This document shows positions 24,635 to 34,097 of a DNA stretch of 64,000 nucleotides, piece after piece. The notes beneath the pieces are model-generated. The model ran no database searches and was not told the DNA's origin. It saw only the letters and a list, made by a program, of their open reading frames with translations. Source of the DNA: Clostridiales bacterium (GTDB taxonomy: Bacteria > Bacillota > Clostridia > UBA1381). The position numbers were made by a program, and so were the translations under genes. The stretch's first letter is position 1; each line of letters starts with the position of its first letter. Location: positions 1-64,000 of the forward strand of contig JAQXTR010000062.1 in assembly GCA_029219585.1 (NCBI GenBank). The letters run 5' to 3'.

Positions 24635-25685
24635 ACTCTATAATCCTTTCTGTCGCCCTGTCAATCCTTTTAAAATCATCTGCATCAGGCTTTAATATTA
24701 CCTCAAGCGGCTTCATAATCTGTCTCAGTCCCATTGCACTGAGTGTTTTGTCTATCAGCTTTGTTCCGTCGCCCGACCATCCGTAGGAGCCGAATACAAA
24801 ATACGGTGTTCCCTTTTTGTTAAGCAAATCAATGCCCGTTACCGCATCCCATATACTTTTGGGCGCGCTGCGGTTAATTGTATCTGTACCGACAATAATC
24901 ACATCGGCGGCATTGAGCATATCTGCATTGTTTTTCGTCTTATTTGCATCGAAAACCGAAACGTCAAAAGCGTTTGCAAGCCTTCCTGCCAGCCTATCTG
25001 CGAGGGCTCTTGTATAGCCGTATCGGCTTGAACAGATTACCACCGCCTTAATTGAATCGGGACGCTCCGTATGACACCATCTGCGGTATAATCCAAACAC
25101 CTCATCCGGCAAAGCACTCATACATACAGTTCCCTGCGGCATAGTTTTGCCGTATGCGGGATAAATTGCTCGTATACTCTCTTTTTCAAGCCTTTCCGAC
25201 GCAGAAAGGACAAATCTCTTGTTGACAGCCAGTCTTTCATTAAACTCATTTTTTAAATCGACCGCGGAATCATTAAAGCCTGAAAATGCCTCACTGGAAA
25301 ATAACACACCGTCATATAACGCCATGCACGAATCCACCCACGAAATATTCGGAGTTATAAAAAACCGTATTCCTCCATGCTCCATTCCGTCCTTTATAAG
25401 CTTCTCATTGACCGGACGATTTACTATCTGCTTTATATTGCGCAGTCCCGCCGCTGTGGCATAAACCTCTATATCCGGCTTCGTTTCAAGTACTCTTTCA
25501 AGACCGCCGGTAAATTCGGATTTTGCCGTAAGCAGAATAACGGCATCCGAGGATGCCGCTGTTTTTATGTAAGACTCGGAGAGTTCTTCAGGTACTCCAC
25601 CTATTGTAAACCGTTTTCCCTCCGTCGTGACAGTATAAAAGTTATACTGTCCTTCCTTATAAACATTAATATTACTTGCAGACAA
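24609..25685 (-). CDS. Degenerate flavodiiron-like protein (FprA fold, no iron ligands) with flavodoxin domain
   Basis: About 358 residues from TTG at 25685. Longer in-frame starts run deep into prmA. The N-terminal half aligns by eye with the beta-lactamase domain of flavodiiron proteins, but the HxExDH motif reads TAKSEF (about residues 53-58), the later His of HWPE is Ser (NISWVD), the Asp of SADGFG is Glu (SSEAFS), and the His of PLHGP is Tyr (YPAYGK). The C-terminal flavodoxin domain (CSSRYGYTRALADRL, about 215-230) looks intact and should bind FMN. It cannot be a diiron oxygen or NO reductase. It may be an electron carrier or a sensor. The intact relative lies at 43440-45233. Confidence 0.75.
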   Translation of the reverse strand: MSASNINVYKEGQYNFYTVTTEGKRFTIGGVPEELSESYIKTAASSDAVILLTAKSEFTGGLERVLETKPDIEVYATAAGLRNIKQIVNRPVNEKLIKDGMEHGGIRFFITPNISWVDSCMALYDGVLFSSEAFSGFNDSAVDLKNEFNERLAVNKRFVLSASERLEKESIRAIYPAYGKTMPQGTVCMSALPDEVFGLYRRWCHTERPDSIKAVVICSSRYGYTRALADRLAGRLANAFDVSVFDANKTKNNADMLNAADVIIVGTDTINRSAPKSIWDAVTGIDLLNKKGTPYFVFGSYGWSGDGTKLIDKTLSAMGLRQIMKPLEVILKPDADDFKRIDRATERIIEYVGENCGK

Positions 25686-26637
25686 TGGACCACCAGTCCT
25701 TTCTTCTCTGCATATCAACCACCTCAAAGCCCTGCTCAATAAGAGCCGCTTTAACCTCCTCCTGTCTGCCGTCTATAATGCCGGAGGTGATAAATACTCC
25801 GCCCTCCTTCATATATTCACGCGCAGCAGGAGCAAGTCCTATTATAACATCCGCGACAATATTCGCAGCAACAACCTCATACTTATGCTGAGACAGAATC
25901 TCCTTAACATCCGGATCCGATACCACATTACCGCTGATAACAGTATATACGCCTCTGTCAATATCGTTCATTGCGGCATTCTCGTATGCCGTATCAATAC
26001 AGTTCGGGTCAATATCTACCGCAAATGCCTCCTTTGCACCAAGAAGCAGCGATACAACAGAAAGTATGCCGCTTCCGCAGCCCAGATCAAGCATTCTGCA
26101 GCCCGGTGTGATATACTTTTCCAGCTGTTCAAGACAAAGCTGCGTTGTCTGATGCGATCCTGTTCCGAAGCTCATGCCCGGATTTATATTAAATACTATT
26201 CTGCCGGTAGGCTCTTTAAGCTCCTCCCATTCGGGCTTGATAAGAAGCTTTTGTCCGATCTCAATCGGATGAAAATACTGCTTCCAGACATTTGCCCAGT
26301 CCTCTGTCCTTGTTCCCTCAATCTCAACCTCAAGTCTGCCGAAGATATTATCCTCGTTCATCCCGTTAAGCTCTGCTATTGAGCCGCGGATTCCGGTTAA
26401 AAGCTCGTGTCCCGAAATATCATCGCTCACATAAGCTATAACCCTCGTTTCCCCCTCCATACGCTTAACAAGATCATCATCAACATAGTCCCAATAATCC
26501 TTTGTTTCCTCCAGAAAATCCTTGAACTCTGTTTCATCCTCTATCTCAAGCCCGGTTATACCAAGCTGCATAAGTCTGCCGCTTACCGGCTCTATACCCT
26601 CTGTGGTTGTGTAAACCGTTACCTTAATCCAATCCAT
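25672..26637 (-). CDS. prmA: Ribosomal protein L11 methyltransferase
   Basis: A 321-residue protein: an N-terminal substrate-recognition domain (MDWIKVTVYTTTEG) and a SAM-binding domain with MLDLGCGSGILSVVSLLLGA and VVAANIVADVIIGLAP (NxxxNI-type motif). It trimethylates L11. The start at 26637 has GAGGG 6 nt upstream; an in-frame ATG further upstream at 26664 lies within the rpoD end. It follows rpoD by 16 nt. Confidence 0.95.
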   Translation of the reverse strand: MDWIKVTVYTTTEGIEPVSGRLMQLGITGLEIEDETEFKDFLEETKDYWDYVDDDLVKRMEGETRVIAYVSDDISGHELLTGIRGSIAELNGMNEDNIFGRLEVEIEGTRTEDWANVWKQYFHPIEIGQKLLIKPEWEELKEPTGRIVFNINPGMSFGTGSHQTTQLCLEQLEKYITPGCRMLDLGCGSGILSVVSLLLGAKEAFAVDIDPNCIDTAYENAAMNDIDRGVYTVISGNVVSDPDVKEILSQHKYEVVAANIVADVIIGLAPAAREYMKEGGVFITSGIIDGRQEEVKAALIEQGFEVVDMQRRKDWWSIVCK

Positions 26638-26653
26638 ACTGTACCCTCTTGCA

Positions 26654-27778
26654 TTAATAATCAAGGAAATCCTTAAGCTTCTTTGAACGGCTGGGATGTC
26701 TCAGCTTTCGGAGCGCCTTCGCCTCAATCTGTCTTATACGCTCACGCGTAACTTTAAATTCGCGTCCCACCTCTTCAAGAGTATGCGGTGTTCCGTCAAT
26801 CAAACCGAAACGGAGCTGAAGCACCTTTGATTCACGCTTTGTAAGCGTCTGCAGCACATCATCAAGCTGTTCCTTTAAAAGCACATAGCTTGCGCTGTCA
26901 TCCGGTGCGGGAGCGTCATCATCCTTAATAAAGTCACCCAGATGGCTGTCCTCCTCCTCACCGATAGGCGTCTCCAGAGATACAGGCTCCTGCGAAATCT
27001 TTGAAATTTCGCGCACCTTCTCCACCGACATATTAAGCCCTTTTGCAAGCTCCTCATGCGACGGCTCACGTCCAAGCTCCTGAACAAGCTGACGCTGAAC
27101 ACGCACAAGCTTATTGATTGTTTCTACCATATGAACAGGGATTCTGATTGTTCTCGCCTGATCGGCAATGGCTCTTGTAATGGCCTGTCTTATCCACCAT
27201 GTCGCATAGGTTGAAAACTTGTAGCCCTTTGTATAGTCAAATTTATCCACTGCACGAATAAGCCCGAGATTTCCCTCCTGTATCAGATCAAGGAACAGCA
27301 TTCCGCGCCCGACATATCTTTTAGCAATACTTACAACAAGACGCAGGTTTGCTTCGGCAAGTTTTTTCTTAGCCTCCTCATCTCCCTCAGACATCTTTCT
27401 TGCAAGCTCGGTTTCCTCATCCGCCGAGAGAAGATTAACCTTTCCGATTTCCTTAAGATACATCTTAACATGGTCATCTATGTTAATGCCTTCCGGAACC
27501 GAGAGATCCTCCAACTCTTCTTTGGTAACCTCGATTTCCTCCATCTCCTTGAACTCTTCGACAAGTTCAACCTTTTCACTCTCAAATCTGTCATAGGTCT
27601 TTTCCATTTCCTCGGCTGTGACCTCGAATTCGTCAAGAGCATCCGCAATTTCCTTATAGGTGAGATAGCCGCGCTTTTTTCCGCGCTCAAGAAGCTCACG
27701 TTTTACGATACGCTTCTTTTCAACTATTTCCTTATGCTCCTCTGAGGCAGCATTCGAAAGTTCTTTTCCTGTACTCAT
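26654..27778 (-). CDS. rpoD: Primary sigma factor RpoD (sigma-A)
   Basis: A 374-residue primary sigma factor. Region 1.1 is short. Region 2 has [36 protein letters not shown] and [18 protein letters not shown]; region 3 [12 protein letters not shown]; and region 4 the helix-turn-helix [30 protein letters not shown]. This matches the TTGACA/TATAAT promoters across the window. The ATG at 27778 has GGAGG close upstream; a longer in-frame start (27811) lies inside dnaG. Second gene of the dnaG-rpoD macromolecular-synthesis unit. Confidence 0.97.
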   Translation of the reverse strand: MSTGKELSNAASEEHKEIVEKKRIVKRELLERGKKRGYLTYKEIADALDEFEVTAEEMEKTYDRFESEKVELVEEFKEMEEIEVTKEELEDLSVPEGINIDDHVKMYLKEIGKVNLLSADEETELARKMSEGDEEAKKKLAEANLRLVVSIAKRYVGRGMLFLDLIQEGNLGLIRAVDKFDYTKGYKFSTYATWWIRQAITRAIADQARTIRIPVHMVETINKLVRVQRQLVQELGREPSHEELAKGLNMSVEKVREISKISQEPVSLETPIGEEEDSHLGDFIKDDDAPAPDDSASYVLLKEQLDDVLQTLTKRESKVLQLRFGLIDGTPHTLEEVGREFKVTRERIRQIEAKALRKLRHPSRSKKLKDFLDY

Positions 27779-27792
27779 AGTATTCCTCCATG

Positions 27793-29616
27793 TTAAATAT
27801 TCGACATCCACCGATTGCGTTCCTCCTGAAGCTGTCTTTCCTGCTTCATCAGCTCGTTTATTTTTATCGGATCGGTTTCAGCCTTTTTCATTGTTTCAAG
27901 CTTGTTTTTCTTCACTGTATATATAAGCTCATACAGTGTCCTGTCGTTATCGCTGTATTCCTCTCTGTTAAAAAACACAGCCGCTGCCACATCAGCCGCA
28001 GCGTTATCACCTGAAAACTCGTTTGTGATAGCTCCGTGATCAGGTTCCTCGCCCCTTACGGCATATTCATGAATCCTCTTTGCAAGAGTTTTATATACCT
28101 CATTTGAAAACTCCTCCGGCTCCATAATTTTAAAAGCAATAAGACATAACCGCTTATTCTGCGCCATTAGCGAAAGTATACGCTTTTCCGCCTCAAGCAC
28201 GGCGCTCGTAACACGCTCCTCCGGTTTCTTTTCTCTGTTCACCTTGGCAGCCTCTCTGCGTTTATACTCCTCCATTGTTGCCGCAGGCGCAGAACGTCTG
28301 CTTCTTGTCCTGCTCCTGTACTCATTGCATTTTCCCAATATGGACTGCTCGGATATGCCTGTATCCGATGCTGTTTTTTTTATGTATGCTTCAACCTCCA
28401 CGGGGTTTGCTATTCCCGCAAGGATTTTTGCTGTTTCCTCGACAAAACGAATCTTTCCGTCCGTATCTGTCAGATCATACTGTTTTTTCACAAGCGATAT
28501 TTTAAATTCGGTCGAGGGCATCGCCCTTTCTATCGCCTTTTTAAAGCCCGAAATACCGTACTTTGAAATATATTCGTCCGGATCCTTGGCTCCGGTTATA
28601 CGTATAACTCTTGATTTTCCCCCTGCACCCGCAATAATATCTATTGCCTTCAGAGCCGCCTTTGTTCCGGCCTCATCCATATCATAACAGATGAGAACCT
28701 CCTCACCGTAGCGCAGAAGAAGCTTCGCCTGCTGCTCCGTTATTGCGGTTCCGAGAGTTGCAACACAGTTGGATATTCCGGCCTGGTGGACGGTTATGAC
28801 ATCCATATAGCCCTCACAGAGTATAATATTTTTCTCTTTTGAATTTTTAGCAAGATTAAGCGCGAAAAGATTGCTGCCCTTGTCGAAAACAAGTGTTTGG
28901 GGCGAATTCAGATATTTTGCAAGCTTAAATCCGCTTGGCAGCTCATTGCTTCCCAACACTCTTCCTCCGAAGCCTATTACCTTTCCCCGTACATTTATAA
29001 TAGGAAACATTACACGATTACGGTACTTGTCCACCGGATCTCCCTTGCGTTCGACCGCAAGCCCCGCTTCAAGTATCTGTTTATCATTATACCCTTTTTT
29101 CCTGAGGAAATTTATCAGCGAATCCTTTGAATCCGGCGCATATCCGAGTCCGAATTTTATAATCGTCTTTTTATTGAGCTTTCTTGACGCAAAATATCCC
29201 CTTGCATTTAGTCCTATATTGGCATCCATAAGACAATCATAGAAAAACCGCGCCGCAAGCTTGTTCATTTCAAGCATTATTTCCTTTTTCTGCGTAAGCG
29301 CATTGGACTGCCTCATACCGTTTTCAGGAATTGTTATTCCCGCGCGTTCGGCAAGCTGGCGCATCGCGTCCTGATAATCAAGACCCTCAAGACGCATCAC
29401 AAGCTGAACAAAGTTCCCGCTCGCTCCGCAGCCGAAGCAGTGAAACAGCTGTTTTTCGCGGTCAATATGAAAGGAAGGAGTTTTTTCATTATGGAACGGA
29501 CAACACGCCATATACCCTCTCCCGCTTCTCTTCAAGGTCATAAATGATGACGCATAATCTACAATATCATTAGCCATACATATCTCACTGAAAAGCTCAT
29601 CAGAAACAAACGGCAT
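27793..29616 (-). CDS. dnaG: DNA primase
   Basis: A 607-residue primase. The N-terminal zinc finger ([26 protein letters not shown], about 40-65), the catalytic core, and the Toprim motif [17 protein letters not shown] with [12 protein letters not shown] are all intact. The C-terminal part is the DnaB-binding helical domain. It makes RNA primers at the fork. It heads the transcript with rpoD, as in most Firmicutes, but rpsU is not next to it. Confidence 0.97.
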   Translation of the reverse strand: MPFVSDELFSEICMANDIVDYASSFMTLKRSGRGYMACCPFHNEKTPSFHIDREKQLFHCFGCGASGNFVQLVMRLEGLDYQDAMRQLAERAGITIPENGMRQSNALTQKKEIMLEMNKLAARFFYDCLMDANIGLNARGYFASRKLNKKTIIKFGLGYAPDSKDSLINFLRKKGYNDKQILEAGLAVERKGDPVDKYRNRVMFPIINVRGKVIGFGGRVLGSNELPSGFKLAKYLNSPQTLVFDKGSNLFALNLAKNSKEKNIILCEGYMDVITVHQAGISNCVATLGTAITEQQAKLLLRYGEEVLICYDMDEAGTKAALKAIDIIAGAGGKSRVIRITGAKDPDEYISKYGISGFKKAIERAMPSTEFKISLVKKQYDLTDTDGKIRFVEETAKILAGIANPVEVEAYIKKTASDTGISEQSILGKCNEYRSRTRSRRSAPAATMEEYKRREAAKVNREKKPEERVTSAVLEAEKRILSLMAQNKRLCLIAFKIMEPEEFSNEVYKTLAKRIHEYAVRGEEPDHGAITNEFSGDNAAADVAAAVFFNREEYSDNDRTLYELIYTVKKNKLETMKKAETDPIKINELMKQERQLQEERNRWMSNI

Positions 29617-29702
29617 GCTTCACCCCTCCCGATAAATCTCATAATTACAATATATTATTAACATAATATACAAATTTATACATTATCCTGAATCCCATAC
29701 AT

Positions 29703-29732
29703 ATTATATTTACCGCAAATCCGGAAAATCAA
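29703..29732 (-). promoter_or_regulatory. Promoter of the dnaG-rpoD unit
   Basis: Minus strand TTGATT (29727-29732), 18-bp spacer, TATAAT (29703-29708), giving a leader of about 80 nt. The rest of the 304-nt gap 29617-29920 is AT-rich; apart from the hisF terminator I see nothing in it. Confidence 0.65.
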
Positions 29733-29870
29733 ACAAAAAAATTAATCTTTTTCTGCCGGTTTAATATTTCGACACCGAAATCCGTTTTCCCTTGTTTATA
29801 TTTTATTTTTGTAATTTATTAATAGTAATATTCATTATTCTTTTTAATGGTTTTGTTAAATTTGACTCAC

Positions 29871-29900
29871 AATAAATAGGGACGTTCAAAACCGCCCCTA
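29871..29900 (-). terminator. Terminator after hisF
   Basis: Minus strand TAGGGGCG (29893-29900) / CGTCCCTA (29877-29884) with one mismatch and an 8-nt loop, followed by TTTATT. Confidence 0.65.
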
Positions 29901-29920
29901 AGGTATTCTTCAATTATTTA

Positions 29921-30682
29921 TTACAGTCTGACGCTCTCGCCGTTTTCGGCAAGATACCTTTTCAGTTCGCATATTTCAATTTCCTTGAAATGAAACAGGC
30001 TTGCTGCCAGTACCGCATCCGCTTTGCCGTCTGTAAACGCATCGAGAAAATGCTCCATCGCTCCTGCGCCGCCTGAGGCAATTACAGGAATGTTCACGCT
30101 CTGCGAAACAGCTCTTGTAAGCTCCAGATCATAACCGGCTTTTGTTCCGTCACAGTCCATGCTTGTGAGAAGTATTTCGCCCGCGCCCAGCTGCTCCGCC
30201 TGTTTTGCCCACTTAACGGCGTCTATGCCCGTATTCACACGTCCGCCGTTGAGGTATACCTCCCAGCCGCTTCCGTCCGTCCTGCGCTTTGCGTCAATCG
30301 CTACAACCACACACTGAGAGCCGAAGCGCTGCGCAGCTTCCCGTATAAGCTCAGGATTTTTTACCGCCGCGCTGTTTACACTAACCTTATCCGCGCCCGC
30401 GTTAAGGATTGTTCTGAAATCCTCAACCGTCCTTATTCCTCCTCCTACTGTAAACGGAATAAATACACGCCGCGCAACCGCCTCAACCATATCAACAACC
30501 GTATTTCTCGCATCCGATGACGCTGTAATATCAAGAAATACCAGTTCGTCAGCGCCCGCCTTGTCATATACCGCGGCGCATTCCACCGGATCGCCCGCGT
30601 CTACAAGATTTACGAAATTCACACCTTTTACAACTCGTCCTCTGTTGACATCAAGGCAGGGGATTATTCTCTTTGCATACAT
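29921..30682 (-). CDS. hisF: Imidazole glycerol phosphate synthase, cyclase subunit
   Basis: A 253-residue TIM-barrel enzyme. The catalytic aspartates are in [14 protein letters not shown] (Asp11) and VVAIDAKR (about Asp130); phosphate-binding [10 protein letters not shown] and [11 protein letters not shown] are intact. It makes imidazole glycerol phosphate and AICAR using ammonia from HisH. Its ATG shares one base with the hisH stop (TAATG). Only hisH and hisF of the pathway are in the window. Confidence 0.97.
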   Translation of the reverse strand: MYAKRIIPCLDVNRGRVVKGVNFVNLVDAGDPVECAAVYDKAGADELVFLDITASSDARNTVVDMVEAVARRVFIPFTVGGGIRTVEDFRTILNAGADKVSVNSAAVKNPELIREAAQRFGSQCVVVAIDAKRRTDGSGWEVYLNGGRVNTGIDAVKWAKQAEQLGAGEILLTSMDCDGTKAGYDLELTRAVSQSVNIPVIASGGAGAMEHFLDAFTDGKADAVLAASLFHFKEIEICELKRYLAENGESVRL

Positions 30683-31293
30683 TATTCATCGCCTCCCTTT
30701 AAAGCAAGAAACCGCCTGAGAATTTCCATTCCCGCATCGCCGCTCTTTTCCGGATGGAACTGAGTGGCAAATACATTCCCACGTTCAACCGCTACCGCCA
30801 GCGGCGCGCCGTATTCGGTATAAGCCGAAACTAAATCCTCCTCATCAGGCTTTATGTAATATGAATGAACAAAATATACAAATGGCTCATCATGCGGAAG
30901 TATGCGGCTTTCCTTTGCAAGGGTTATATTATTCCATCCCATATGCGGAATTTTAAGACCTGCTTCTGGGATTTTCACAACTCTTCCCTTAAATATCCCC
31001 AGACCTTCAACGCCCGGACACTCCTCGCTTTCCTCAAAAAGAAGCTGCAAGCCCAGACAAATGCCTAAAAACGGTCTTTTGCCGTCCGCCGCCGCGCGCA
31101 CCACCTCCGTAAGTCCCTTTTCGCCAAGACTTCTCATCGCATCACCGAACGCGCCTACACCGGGCAGAATAACATGCTCCGCACCTAAAATTTTTTCCCT
31201 GTCACTTGTTATAACGCACTCCGCTCCCAGAAATTCAAGAGCGTTTTTTACACTGTGCAGATTACCCGCACCGTAATCTATTACTGCAACCAT
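30682..31293 (-). CDS. hisH: Imidazole glycerol phosphate synthase, glutaminase subunit
   Basis: A 203-residue class I glutamine amidotransferase: [11 protein letters not shown] at the N-terminus, the nucleophile Cys in [13 protein letters not shown] (about 76-88), and the His/Glu pair in [12 protein letters not shown] near the C-terminus. It supplies ammonia to HisF. First gene of the pair, with its own promoter. Confidence 0.97.
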   Translation of the reverse strand: MVAVIDYGAGNLHSVKNALEFLGAECVITSDREKILGAEHVILPGVGAFGDAMRSLGEKGLTEVVRAAADGKRPFLGICLGLQLLFEESEECPGVEGLGIFKGRVVKIPEAGLKIPHMGWNNITLAKESRILPHDEPFVYFVHSYYIKPDEEDLVSAYTEYGAPLAVAVERGNVFATQFHPEKSGDAGMEILRRFLALKGGDE

Positions 31294-31328
31294 TTAATTA
31301 ACCTCGTATTCAAAAAAAATATATTTGT

Positions 31329-31357
31329 ATTTTATCACATATATAAGAATAATTCAA
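31329..31357 (-). promoter_or_regulatory. Promoter of hisHF
   Basis: Minus strand TTGAAT (31352-31357), 17-bp spacer, TAAAAT (31329-31334). Confidence 0.7.
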
Positions 31358-31404
31358 TATATTCACAATTTATTTTAAAAAAATTCATAAAAAACTCTTT
31401 CATA

Positions 31405-31432
31405 TTGACAATTTCTATGTTATAATTATAGT
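31405..31432 (+). promoter_or_regulatory. Promoter of the first two-component system
   Basis: TTGACA (31405-31410), 16-bp spacer, TATAGT (31427-31432), about 45 nt before the start at 31478. Confidence 0.65.
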
Positions 31433-31477
31433 CAATCGAGTTAATGTTTTCTTTTTATTTGCAAAGGAGTGATAAAT

Positions 31478-32161
31478 ATGGCAACAAAGGTTTTGGTTAC
31501 CGATGATGATCTTAATATTGTTAAGCTTATAAAGCTGTATCTTGAAAAGGAGGATTATGATGTGCTTACCGCTAACAACGGTAAAGAAGCTCTTGAAGTT
31601 TTCAAAAATGATAAGCCTGATATAATAATCCTTGATATAATGATGCCGGAAATGGACGGCAATGAGGTATGCAGAGAGATCCGAAAGAGCTCTGATGTTC
31701 CTATTATAATGCTTACAGCAAAGGGTGAAACCTTCGATAAGGTTCTTAGCCTTGAGCTTGGCGCTGACGACTACCTTGTAAAGCCCTTTGAGATGAAGGA
31801 GCTGATAGCGAGAATGAAGGCAATTCTCCGCAGAAGCGAGAACAAGGGTACATCGAACGGCGAATGTGTTTCCTTTGACAAGCTTGAAGTAAATCTAACC
31901 AATTATGAATTAAAAATTGACGGTCGGATTCTTGAAATACCGCCTAAGGAGCTTGAACTGCTCTATTTTCTCGCCTCTAACCCAAACAGGGTTTTCACAC
32001 GCGAACAGCTGCTTGAAAAGGTATGGGGCTTTGATTATTTCGGCGACTCCCGCACTGTTGATGTTCATATCAAGCGTCTGCGCGAAAAGCTTGAAGGTAT
32101 TGAAGCCAACTGGCAGCTGAAAACCGTATGGGGCGTCGGCTATAAATTCGAGGTGCGCTGA
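31478..32161 (+). CDS. OmpR-family response regulator
   Basis: A 227-residue regulator. The receiver domain has acidic residues near the N-terminus (VTDDD), the phospho-acceptor Asp in IIILDIMMPEMDG (about residue 51) and Lys in LVKPFEMKEL. The C-terminal winged helix has FTREQLLEKVWGFDYFGDSRTVDVHIKRLREKL. GGAG lies 8 nt before the ATG at 31478; an in-frame GTG at 31469 overlaps that site. It is followed 2 nt later by its kinase. Targets are unknown. Confidence 0.93.
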   Translation: MATKVLVTDDDLNIVKLIKLYLEKEDYDVLTANNGKEALEVFKNDKPDIIILDIMMPEMDGNEVCREIRKSSDVPIIMLTAKGETFDKVLSLELGADDYLVKPFEMKELIARMKAILRRSENKGTSNGECVSFDKLEVNLTNYELKIDGRILEIPPKELELLYFLASNPNRVFTREQLLEKVWGFDYFGDSRTVDVHIKRLREKLEGIEANWQLKTVWGVGYKFEVR

Positions 32162-32163
32162 CT

Positions 32164-33579
32164 ATGTTTAAAAGTATTTTCGGGCGTATGTTCTGGACAT
32201 ACGCCATACTTTTGCTGCTTGTCCATACTACAATATCTCTTTCCATGACAATGCTGCTTACAAAATTCAACGAGCGCAAGCAGGTGGAATTGGTCGCATC
32301 CGTGGCGCAAACTATTGAGTACTGGACCTCGGAGCTTCAGGTGACGCAAACGGATGCAAAATCCGCTCAGGCATACGAGCGTATGCTTTACGGATGGAGC
32401 CGGCTGATCTCAGCGGATATAACGGTGGTGAGTCTGGACGGAGATATTTTTGAAAGCACCTGCGGTATAAGCAGTATTCCCGACAGTATGCAGGAAAATC
32501 TCAATAATGACTATATAACATTGAAAAAATCGGATTTCGGGAATTTTTATGAGCATGATGTTCTGACAATCTCGTTTCCTATTCATTATAAGGACAATAA
32601 GATAGGCACCATCCTTTTCAATCTCGGTCTCCCTGAGCTGAGACGAACGGTTATGGAGCTTCTGTTTATGTTTATAATATCATCGCTCATTGCGATAACC
32701 TTTGCTTTTGTTCTTGTATATATACAGGCAAAAAAGATTTCCGCACCGATTGTCAGTATGAATAATGCGGCACGAAAGATTGCAGCAGGCAACTTCAGCG
32801 AAAGAGTGCAGGTTACAACAAATGATGAGATAGGTCAGCTTGCATCCACCTTCAATTTTATGGCAAGCTCCATTGAAAAATCCGAACAGAACAGACAGCG
32901 TTTTATTTCAGATGTCTCTCATGAGCTGCGCACACCAATGACGAGTATCTCCGGATTTGTCCAAGGAATGCTGGATGGTACTATTACGGATGAGGAGCGC
33001 GGCGATTACCTTAAAATTGTCCTTGACGAATCCACAAGGCTTACGAAGCTTGTAAATGATATGCTGGAGATGTCAAAGATGCAGTCGGACAACTTCAAGC
33101 TTGACATAACCCCGTTTGATATAAACGAGCTTATCTGCACATGTATTATAAGTCTTGAAAAGCGCATAGATGATAAGGGACTTGATGTGAATGTTGATTT
33201 CCGACCGGACAAGCTCATAACGCTTGGCGATAAATATCAAATTCAGCGTGTTATACTAAACCTTCTTGACAATGCTGTTAAATTCAGTCATACAGGCACG
33301 TCAATCAATATAAGTACATGGATTGCCGATGGAAAAGCGCATATTGCTGTTTGTGATACCGGTGATATCGTCGATGACAGCGATTTGAAGCACTTATTTG
33401 ACCGTTTCTATAAAACAGATATGTCAAGGGAAAAGGACAGAACCGGAGCCGGACTGGGACTGTCGCTTGTACAGAATATTATCCGTCTGCATAATCAGAT
33501 AATAACCGCATCCTGCGTTCCCGACGAAAACGGTAAAACAGGTACAACAACCTTTGAATTTACACTAGAAGTGAAATAA
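32164..33579 (+). CDS. Sensor histidine kinase with unusual ATP-binding G1 box
   Basis: A 471-residue membrane kinase: first membrane helix about 8-32, an extracytoplasmic sensor region (about 33-160), a second helix (about 162-190), HAMP (192-243), and HisKA with the phospho-His in FISDVSHELRTPMTSISGF. The ATP-binding domain has an N box (NLLDNAVKF) and G2 (GAGLGLSLVQ). The G1 box reads DTGDIVDD instead of DxGxGI, so ATP binding may be altered. It is partner of the regulator just upstream. The stimulus is unknown. Confidence 0.9.
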   Translation: MFKSIFGRMFWTYAILLLLVHTTISLSMTMLLTKFNERKQVELVASVAQTIEYWTSELQVTQTDAKSAQAYERMLYGWSRLISADITVVSLDGDIFESTCGISSIPDSMQENLNNDYITLKKSDFGNFYEHDVLTISFPIHYKDNKIGTILFNLGLPELRRTVMELLFMFIISSLIAITFAFVLVYIQAKKISAPIVSMNNAARKIAAGNFSERVQVTTNDEIGQLASTFNFMASSIEKSEQNRQRFISDVSHELRTPMTSISGFVQGMLDGTITDEERGDYLKIVLDESTRLTKLVNDMLEMSKMQSDNFKLDITPFDINELICTCIISLEKRIDDKGLDVNVDFRPDKLITLGDKYQIQRVILNLLDNAVKFSHTGTSINISTWIADGKAHIAVCDTGDIVDDSDLKHLFDRFYKTDMSREKDRTGAGLGLSLVQNIIRLHNQIITASCVPDENGKTGTTTFEFTLEVK

Positions 33580-33580
33580 A

Positions 33581-33623
33581 AAAAACCGCATATCACGTTT
33601 TTTCGCCGTGATATGCGGTTTTA
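33581..33623. terminator. Bidirectional terminator after the kinase gene
   Basis: Perfect stem AAAACCGCATATCACG / CGTGATATGCGGTTTT with T-rich loop and A/T tails on both sides, between convergent genes. Confidence 0.9.
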
Positions 33624-34097
33624 TTAATCCTTGAAATAATTGAAGTCCTCGTCCCTCTCAAATTCCTCCAGAATATCCTCTGTTCTTTCAATGAACTGCG
33701 GATACCGAGCAAACATCCTGACAACTTCAGCCGTGTGCATTCTGTACCTATCATTATAGTATTCATGCCGCAGCTGCGGTGTACCGAACAATTTGTCTGC
33801 TTCAATATCCTTTCTGACATTCACCCGCGCCTGAGCCTTCATCAGATAATACGGATTAATATCCATTTCAAGCAGCATCGGCTCGTGTACGTGCAATATA
33901 TCGAAAATACTGCAGTCATATATTTCCGTCATCTGAATGAAAATCGAAACCGGCAGTCTTGGGCTTTCGGTTTCATATTTTATAAGCGTGCTTCTTGAAA
34001 TTCCCAAAAGCTTTGCCGCCTCCTCCTGGCTCAAGCCCGCGCGCTTTCGCAGATACCGTATTCTGGGTCCGTAGTTGTTTATCGGTTCGTCTGTCAT
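33624..34097 (-). CDS. XRE-family helix-turn-helix regulator
   Basis: A 157-residue protein. The N-terminal HTH is clear (YGPRIRYLRKRAGLSQEEAAKLLGISRSTLIKYETE, about 9-44). The remaining C-terminal region (about 60-157) is acidic and has no recognised domain. Its ATG overlaps the fumarase alpha stop as ATGA, so the two are co-translated. It may regulate its own operon. Confidence 0.85.
   Translation of the reverse strand: MTDEPINNYGPRIRYLRKRAGLSQEEAAKLLGISRSTLIKYETESPRLPVSIFIQMTEIYDCSIFDILHVHEPMLLEMDINPYYLMKAQARVNVRKDIEADKLFGTPQLRHEYYNDRYRMHTAEVVRMFARYPQFIERTEDILEEFERDEDFNYFKD

Noticed and set aside
25686-25739. Longer start for the degenerate flavodiiron gene
   Set aside because: It would overlap prmA by 68 nt and adds residues with no family match; the TTG at 25685 begins where the homologous part begins.
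29921-31293. HisF/HisH as amidotransferase paralogues for surface sugars
   Set aside because: Catalytic residues and sequence style are those of ordinary histidine biosynthesis, although the rest of the pathway is not nearby.
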